NCBI GenBank assembly: GCA_027451915.1
Contig: DAIDHU010000592.1
Coordinates: 1 to 8,429 of the forward strand
Reading direction: 5' to 3'
Length of the DNA: 8,429 nucleotides
From: Thiomonas sp.
GTDB lineage: Bacteria > Pseudomonadota > Gammaproteobacteria > Burkholderiales > Burkholderiaceae_C
This document shows, piece by piece, positions 6,054 to 8,429 of the stretch. The notes under the pieces were generated by a model. The model was not told the DNA's origin and ran no database searches. It worked only from the letters and a program-made list of their open reading frames with translations. The first letter of the stretch is position 1; every line of letters begins with the position of its first letter. The position numbers were made by a program, and so were the translations under genes.

Positions 6054-6893
6054 TCAGAGATGAAGCCCGAAGGCCGAGAGGTTGCGCCACAGCATGTAAA
6101 GCGCGACCACGGCCACGAGCAGGGCGAAGATCAGATTGAGGGTGCCCTTGCCGTGCTTGCCCAGGTGGGTGGCCACGCGGGTTCCCACCCAGCCGCCGGC
6201 CACGCCGCCGCCGATGTACAGCAGCGCCACGGTGAAGTCCAGCAGGCCCGAGCGCGCGTAGTTCACCGCCGTGGTCAGGCCGAAGGTGCCCACGGACACC
6301 AGCGAGGAGCCAATGGCCGCGATCATGGGCATGCCGGTGGACAGGGCCAGTCCCGGCACGATCAGGAAGCCCCCTCCGATGCCGAAAAATCCCGCCAGCA
6401 GCCCGACCAGGGCGGCGGCGATGACCAGGCGCAGCCACGTCGCGCGGGTCGGCGCCTCCTGGTGCTGGGCGGCTGGCGCCGGGTTGTCGCGCCGGCGCAG
6501 CATCAGCGCGGCGATCACCAGCATGAGCAGCGCGAACAGGAACAGCAGCTTCTTGCCGTCCACCGCCTTGCCCAGGCTGGAGCCGACGAAGGCGGCGAGC
6601 GCCCCCACCAGCGCGAATACCAGGGCCTGCGGCCATCGCACGTTGCCGGCGCGGGCGTGGGGAATCAGGTTCAGATAGGCGTTCACCGATACCGCCAGCG
6701 CCGTGGTGCCGATGACCACGTGGGCGTTCGGATACCCGACAAGGTATAAAAGCAGTGGAACCGCGAGGATGGACCCTCCGCCTCCGATGAGTCCCAGGGA
6801 AAAGCCCACGGCCAGGCCGGAAAGGACCGCCAGCACATGCTGGGCGAGGCTCAGGGTGGCGGGAACGGTGCTGGTGAAGGCGTCGATCTGCAT
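6054..6893 (-). CDS. TauE/SafE-family (DUF81) membrane permease
   Basis: This is a multi-pass inner-membrane protein of the TauE/SafE family, whose members have been linked to export or uptake of sulfite, sulfoacetate and other small organic anions. The substrate here cannot be read from sequence. From the start at 6893 it is 279 residues long, with two homologous halves each opening with a glycine-rich motif: GLGLIGGGGSILAVP-like sequence at about 32-46 and GLLAGFFGIGGGFLIVP at 164-180. Several hydrophobic segments surround these, with a polar Arg/Pro/Gln loop at about 133-153 between the halves. Two starts are possible. The ATG at 6893 has GGGGA just upstream and sits right before the first conserved segment. 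The ATG at 6938 would add 15 residues (MLTPSHRLLPYALGT) with no obvious similarity. The gene is divergent from the acetate transporter and convergent with rimO. Confidence 0.88.
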   Translation of the reverse strand: MQIDAFTSTVPATLSLAQHVLAVLSGLAVGFSLGLIGGGGSILAVPLLLYLVGYPNAHVVIGTTALAVSVNAYLNLIPHARAGNVRWPQALVFALVGALAAFVGSSLGKAVDGKKLLFLFALLMLVIAALMLRRRDNPAPAAQHQEAPTRATWLRLVIAAALVGLLAGFFGIGGGFLIVPGLALSTGMPMIAAIGSSLVSVGTFGLTTAVNYARSGLLDFTVALLYIGGGVAGGWVGTRVATHLGKHGKGTLNLIFALLVAVVALYMLWRNLSAFGLHL

Positions 6894-6968
6894 AGTCCCC
6901 AGAGCATAAGGTAGCAGGCGGTGTGAGGGTGTGAGCATTTGTGCCCCGGAGCATCCCAGGGGCCAGAA

Positions 6969-6997
6969 ATGCTACAGGACGCAACAAACATGACCAA
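6969..6997 (-). promoter_or_regulatory. Weak candidate promoter for the TauE-like gene
   Basis: Read on the minus strand, TTGGTC (6997-6992) and TAGCAT (6974-6969) are separated by 17 bp and match three and four bases of the sigma-70 -35 and -10 consensus. They lie in the most AT-rich patch of the divergent region. Transcription would start near 6962, giving a leader of about 70 nt to the ATG at 6893 or about 24 nt to the one at 6938. Low confidence. Confidence 0.25.
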
Positions 6998-7048
6998 ATG
7001 AAGCCCGTAGGCCTGCCGTAAGTCTCGGCGGCGACAGTGCCAGCGTGA

Positions 7049-7066
7049 GCGGGCGCGAAAGCCCGC
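7049..7066 (+). other. Hairpin GCGGGC-GCGAAA-GCCCGC upstream of the acetate transporter
   Basis: A 6-bp perfect stem with loop GCGAAA lies about 100 bp upstream of the transporter gene. It is followed by the 12-bp palindrome GGGCCCGGGCCC at 7075-7086. No T-tract is present. It may be part of the leader RNA or a protein-binding region; no function is shown. Confidence 0.35.
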
Positions 7067-7109
7067 CGCAAACGGGGCCCGGGCCCGACGAGCTTGCTGG
7101 CGCACGGGC

Positions 7110-7143
7110 CACTCGCGACGAGTGTCGCGCGCTTCAGGCGCGC
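7110..7143 (+). promoter_or_regulatory. Three overlapping, mutually exclusive hairpins before the transporter RBS
   Basis: Three perfect 6-bp inverted repeats overlap in 34 bases: CACTCG-CGA-CGAGTG (7110-7124), CGCGAC-GAGT-GTCGCG (7114-7129) and GCGCGC-TTCAG-GCGCGC (7127-7143). The first two share bases and cannot form together; the second and third overlap at 7127-7129. The last ends nine bases before the AGGAGA ribosome-binding site. The arrangement would suit a switching leader RNA, but GC-rich DNA forms short stems easily and no known riboswitch class is recognised. Confidence 0.35.
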
Positions 7144-7151
7144 ATCCACAA

Positions 7152-7157
7152 CAGGAG
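7152..7157 (+). promoter_or_regulatory. Shine-Dalgarno AGGAGA for the acetate transporter
   Basis: AGGAGA ends six bases before the ATG at 7164. It decides this start over the in-frame GTG at 7122, whose extra 14 residues (MSRASGAHPQQETR) show no similarity to the family. Confidence 0.75.
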
Positions 7158-7163
7158 ACAAGG

Positions 7164-7706
7164 ATGGACAAGAAAATCAACCCCGCCCCGCTGGGGCTGT
7201 CGGGCTTCGCCCTGACCACGTGGCTGCTCAGCATGCACAACGCAGGCTGGTTCGGCCCCGAGAACGTGCCGATGGTGCTGGCCTGCGCCTTCGCCTTCGG
7301 GGGCACCGCGCAGTTCGTCGCCGGGGTGGTCGAGGCCTTCGTGGGCAACAGCTTCGGCTTCGTCGCCTTCTGCGGGTACGGCGCCTTCTGGTGGACCTTC
7401 GCGCTGTTCGTGGAGTTCTTCGCCAAGGGCGTCACGGGCCCCTTCGTCGGCTGGTACCTGTTGCTGTGGGGCGTGTTCACCACCTACATGTGGATCGGTA
7501 CCTGGAAGAAGGGCAAGGTGCTGATGCTGGTCTTCACCGCGCTGACCCCCACCTTCTACCTGCTGGCCTTCGGCGCCATGCTGGGCATGGGCGGTCTGAG
7601 CACCCTGGGCGGCTACCTGGGCCTGGTGACCGCCGCGCTGGCCTTCTACCTGGCCGCCGCCGAGGTGATCAACGAGTCCTGGGGCAGCACCGTGCTTCCG
7701 GTCTGA
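7164..7706 (+). CDS. Acetate uptake transporter, SatP/YaaH (GPR1/FUN34) family
   Basis: This is an inner-membrane transporter of the AceTr family, whose bacterial member SatP (YaaH) takes up acetate and succinate by proton symport. The 180-residue protein (E. coli SatP is about 188) opens with the family signature NPAPLGL at residues 6-12. It has about six hydrophobic segments, with typical blocks GGTAQFVAGVVEAFVGNSFG, CGYGAFWW and FFAKG between them, and a short cytoplasmic tail (INESWGSTVLPV). Its start is set by the AGGAGA ribosome-binding site. It stands alone on the plus strand, divergent from the TauE-like permease, and is closed by a strong terminator. Acetate import would feed acetyl-CoA to the nearby PHB pathway; this is inferred from position, and substrate specificity has not been shown. 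The long structured upstream region suggests individual regulation. Confidence 0.92.
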   Translation: MDKKINPAPLGLSGFALTTWLLSMHNAGWFGPENVPMVLACAFAFGGTAQFVAGVVEAFVGNSFGFVAFCGYGAFWWTFALFVEFFAKGVTGPFVGWYLLLWGVFTTYMWIGTWKKGKVLMLVFTALTPTFYLLAFGAMLGMGGLSTLGGYLGLVTAALAFYLAAAEVINESWGSTVLPV

Positions 7707-7723
7707 GTCCGCGCACGAGCGGT

Positions 7724-7746
7724 GCGGCGCGCGATGGCCGCGCCGC
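7724..7746 (+). other. GC-rich hairpin preceding the terminator
   Basis: GCGGCGCG and CGCGCCGC (7724-7731 and 7739-7746) form an 8-bp stem around a 7-base loop, ending five bases before the A-tract of the main terminator. It may help fold or protect the 3' end of the transporter message. Confidence 0.4.
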
Positions 7747-7751
7747 CAGCA

Positions 7752-7779
7752 AAAAGGCCCCGCCTCGGCGGGGCCTTTT
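7752..7779. terminator. Strong bidirectional intrinsic terminator
   Basis: A 12-bp perfect stem, AAAAGGCCCCGC and GCGGGGCCTTTT, closes a CTCG tetraloop. The A-tract and T-tract flank the GC core symmetrically, so it can end transcription of the plus-strand acetate transporter and of the minus-strand FadL-type gene, whose stop codon lies 13 bp further on. Confidence 0.93.
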
Positions 7780-7792
7780 GCCATGGGCGTGG

Positions 7793-8429
7793 TCAGAACT
7801 TGTAGCCGATGGACAGGCCGATCGAGTCCTGGGTCATGCTCAGGGTTTCCGAGCCGCTGAGCGGAGGCGCCAGATTGCCCGTCACCGAGTGCTTGAAGGC
7901 ATGCACGTAGTCTCCCGACAGGTCGATGTTGGCGGCCAGCGCGTAGGTGAAGCCCAGCGTGGCATGGTCCTGCACCACCCCGGGCGCGATGGTGTTGAAA
8001 AACACGTTGTCGGCCGTCACCGGGTTGTCGGTGTGGTTCCAGCCCGCGCGCAGGGTCAGCTTGTCGTCGAAGGCCCAGGCGGCGCCCAGCTTGAGCACCG
8101 TGACGTCGCGCCAGCCGAAACCGGGGCCGTTGGCGGCGCCCAGCAGGACCTGGCCGAAGGTGGTCGAGGTGTTGCCGATGGCCGGCACGCCGCTGTAGAG
8201 AATGCGCTCGACGTCGGCCGCCAGGGTCCAGCTCGGCGTGGCCCTCCAGGCCACGCCCACGCCGTAATTGGCCGGAATGTCGAAGGAACCCCCCTCGGCG
8301 AACAGCCCGCGGTACTTGCTGAAGCTGCTCATGTGGATCTTGGGCTGGTAGGTCGCTCCCACCGAAAGCCCGGGGGCGAGCTGCCCGATCCAGCCGATGC
8401 GCACGCCCACGCCATTGGAGCTGTCGTGT
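7793..8429 (-). CDS. FadL/OMPP1-family outer-membrane transport protein, 3' part
   Basis: This is the C-terminal part of a FadL/TodX/OMPP1-type beta-barrel, a family that carries long-chain fatty acids or other hydrophobic compounds across the outer membrane. The frame is open to the right edge. The 5' portion is cut off by the window, and about 211 codons of an expected 400-450 are visible. A GTG at 8410 is an internal valine, not a start, because similarity continues upstream of it (DSSNGVGVRIGWIGQ). Recognisable family blocks are GATYQPKIHMSSFSKYRGLFAEGGSFDIPANYGVG-like sequence, seen at about 8240-8360, and alternating amphipathic strands such as LTLRAGWNHTDNP. The chain ends in SIGLSIGYKF, with the C-terminal phenylalanine expected of an outer-membrane barrel. 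The substrate is not readable. It shares the terminator at 7752-7779 with the acetate transporter. Confidence 0.9.
   Translation of the reverse strand, partial: HDSSNGVGVRIGWIGQLAPGLSVGATYQPKIHMSSFSKYRGLFAEGGSFDIPANYGVGVAWRATPSWTLAADVERILYSGVPAIGNTSTTFGQVLLGAANGPGFGWRDVTVLKLGAAWAFDDKLTLRAGWNHTDNPVTADNVFFNTIAPGVVQDHATLGFTYALAANIDLSGDYVHAFKHSVTGNLAPPLSGSETLSMTQDSIGLSIGYKF

Noticed and set aside
7094..7122. Sigma-70 or sigma-54 promoter for the acetate transporter
   Set aside because: TTGCTG at 7094 has no -10 partner at correct spacing, and the TGGC at 7098 lacks a GC at the required -12 position.
5860..7161. 433-residue open frame on the minus strand overlapping the TauE-like gene
   Set aside because: It is another frame over a clear membrane protein and crosses the divergent intergenic region and the end of rimO; low-complexity Arg/Pro/Gly sequence.
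1..8429. CRISPR arrays, insertion sequences, tRNA or rRNA genes, phage or defence genes
   Set aside because: I looked for regularly spaced repeats, transposase-like frames with terminal repeats, and cloverleaf or rRNA signatures on both strands and found none.

Overview
The window is GC-rich bacterial DNA with dense, mostly co-oriented genes. It looks like a betaproteobacterium of the Burkholderiales type. The evidence is the order phaC-phaA-phaB-phaR-rimO, which I know from Cupriavidus/Burkholderia relatives, and proteins that match what I remember of the Cupriavidus necator PHA enzymes nearly residue for residue at the active sites. Genus and species cannot be fixed from the sequence alone.

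Layout. Positions 1-82 are upstream sequence with no clear gene. Positions 83-3904 hold the short-chain polyhydroxyalkanoate (PHB) operon: phaC (class I synthase), phaA (acetyl-CoA acetyltransferase) and phaB (NADPH-type acetoacetyl-CoA reductase). phaR, the PHA-responsive repressor, follows at 4016-4558. rimO (ribosomal protein S12 methylthiotransferase) lies at 4628-6013, possibly with its own promoter and a leaderless start. On the minus strand a TauE/SafE-family permease occupies 6054-6893. A 270-bp divergent region rich in inverted repeats separates it from a SatP/YaaH-type acetate transporter on the plus strand (7164-7706). A strong bidirectional terminator (7752-7779) separates that gene from the 3' part of a minus-strand FadL/OMPP1 outer-membrane transporter that runs off the right edge.

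How it fits together. PhaA condenses two acetyl-CoA, PhaB reduces the product to (R)-3-hydroxybutyryl-CoA, PhaC polymerises it, and PhaR senses polymer to control granule genes. The neighbouring acetate and hydrophobic-substrate importers would feed acetyl-CoA, so a carbon-uptake-to-storage neighbourhood is plausible. That link is inference only.

I see no previously undescribed multi-gene system here. The points worth a second look are small: a 20-residue Ala/Pro/Arg insertion just before the PhaC nucleophile strand and a shortened PhaC N-terminus; an Asp at PhaB position 47; a recurring TGAGYCCGCGC motif exactly at stop codons; GCGA-capped hairpins after phaC and phaB; a cluster of mutually exclusive hairpins before the acetate transporter; and a possible leaderless rimO transcript.
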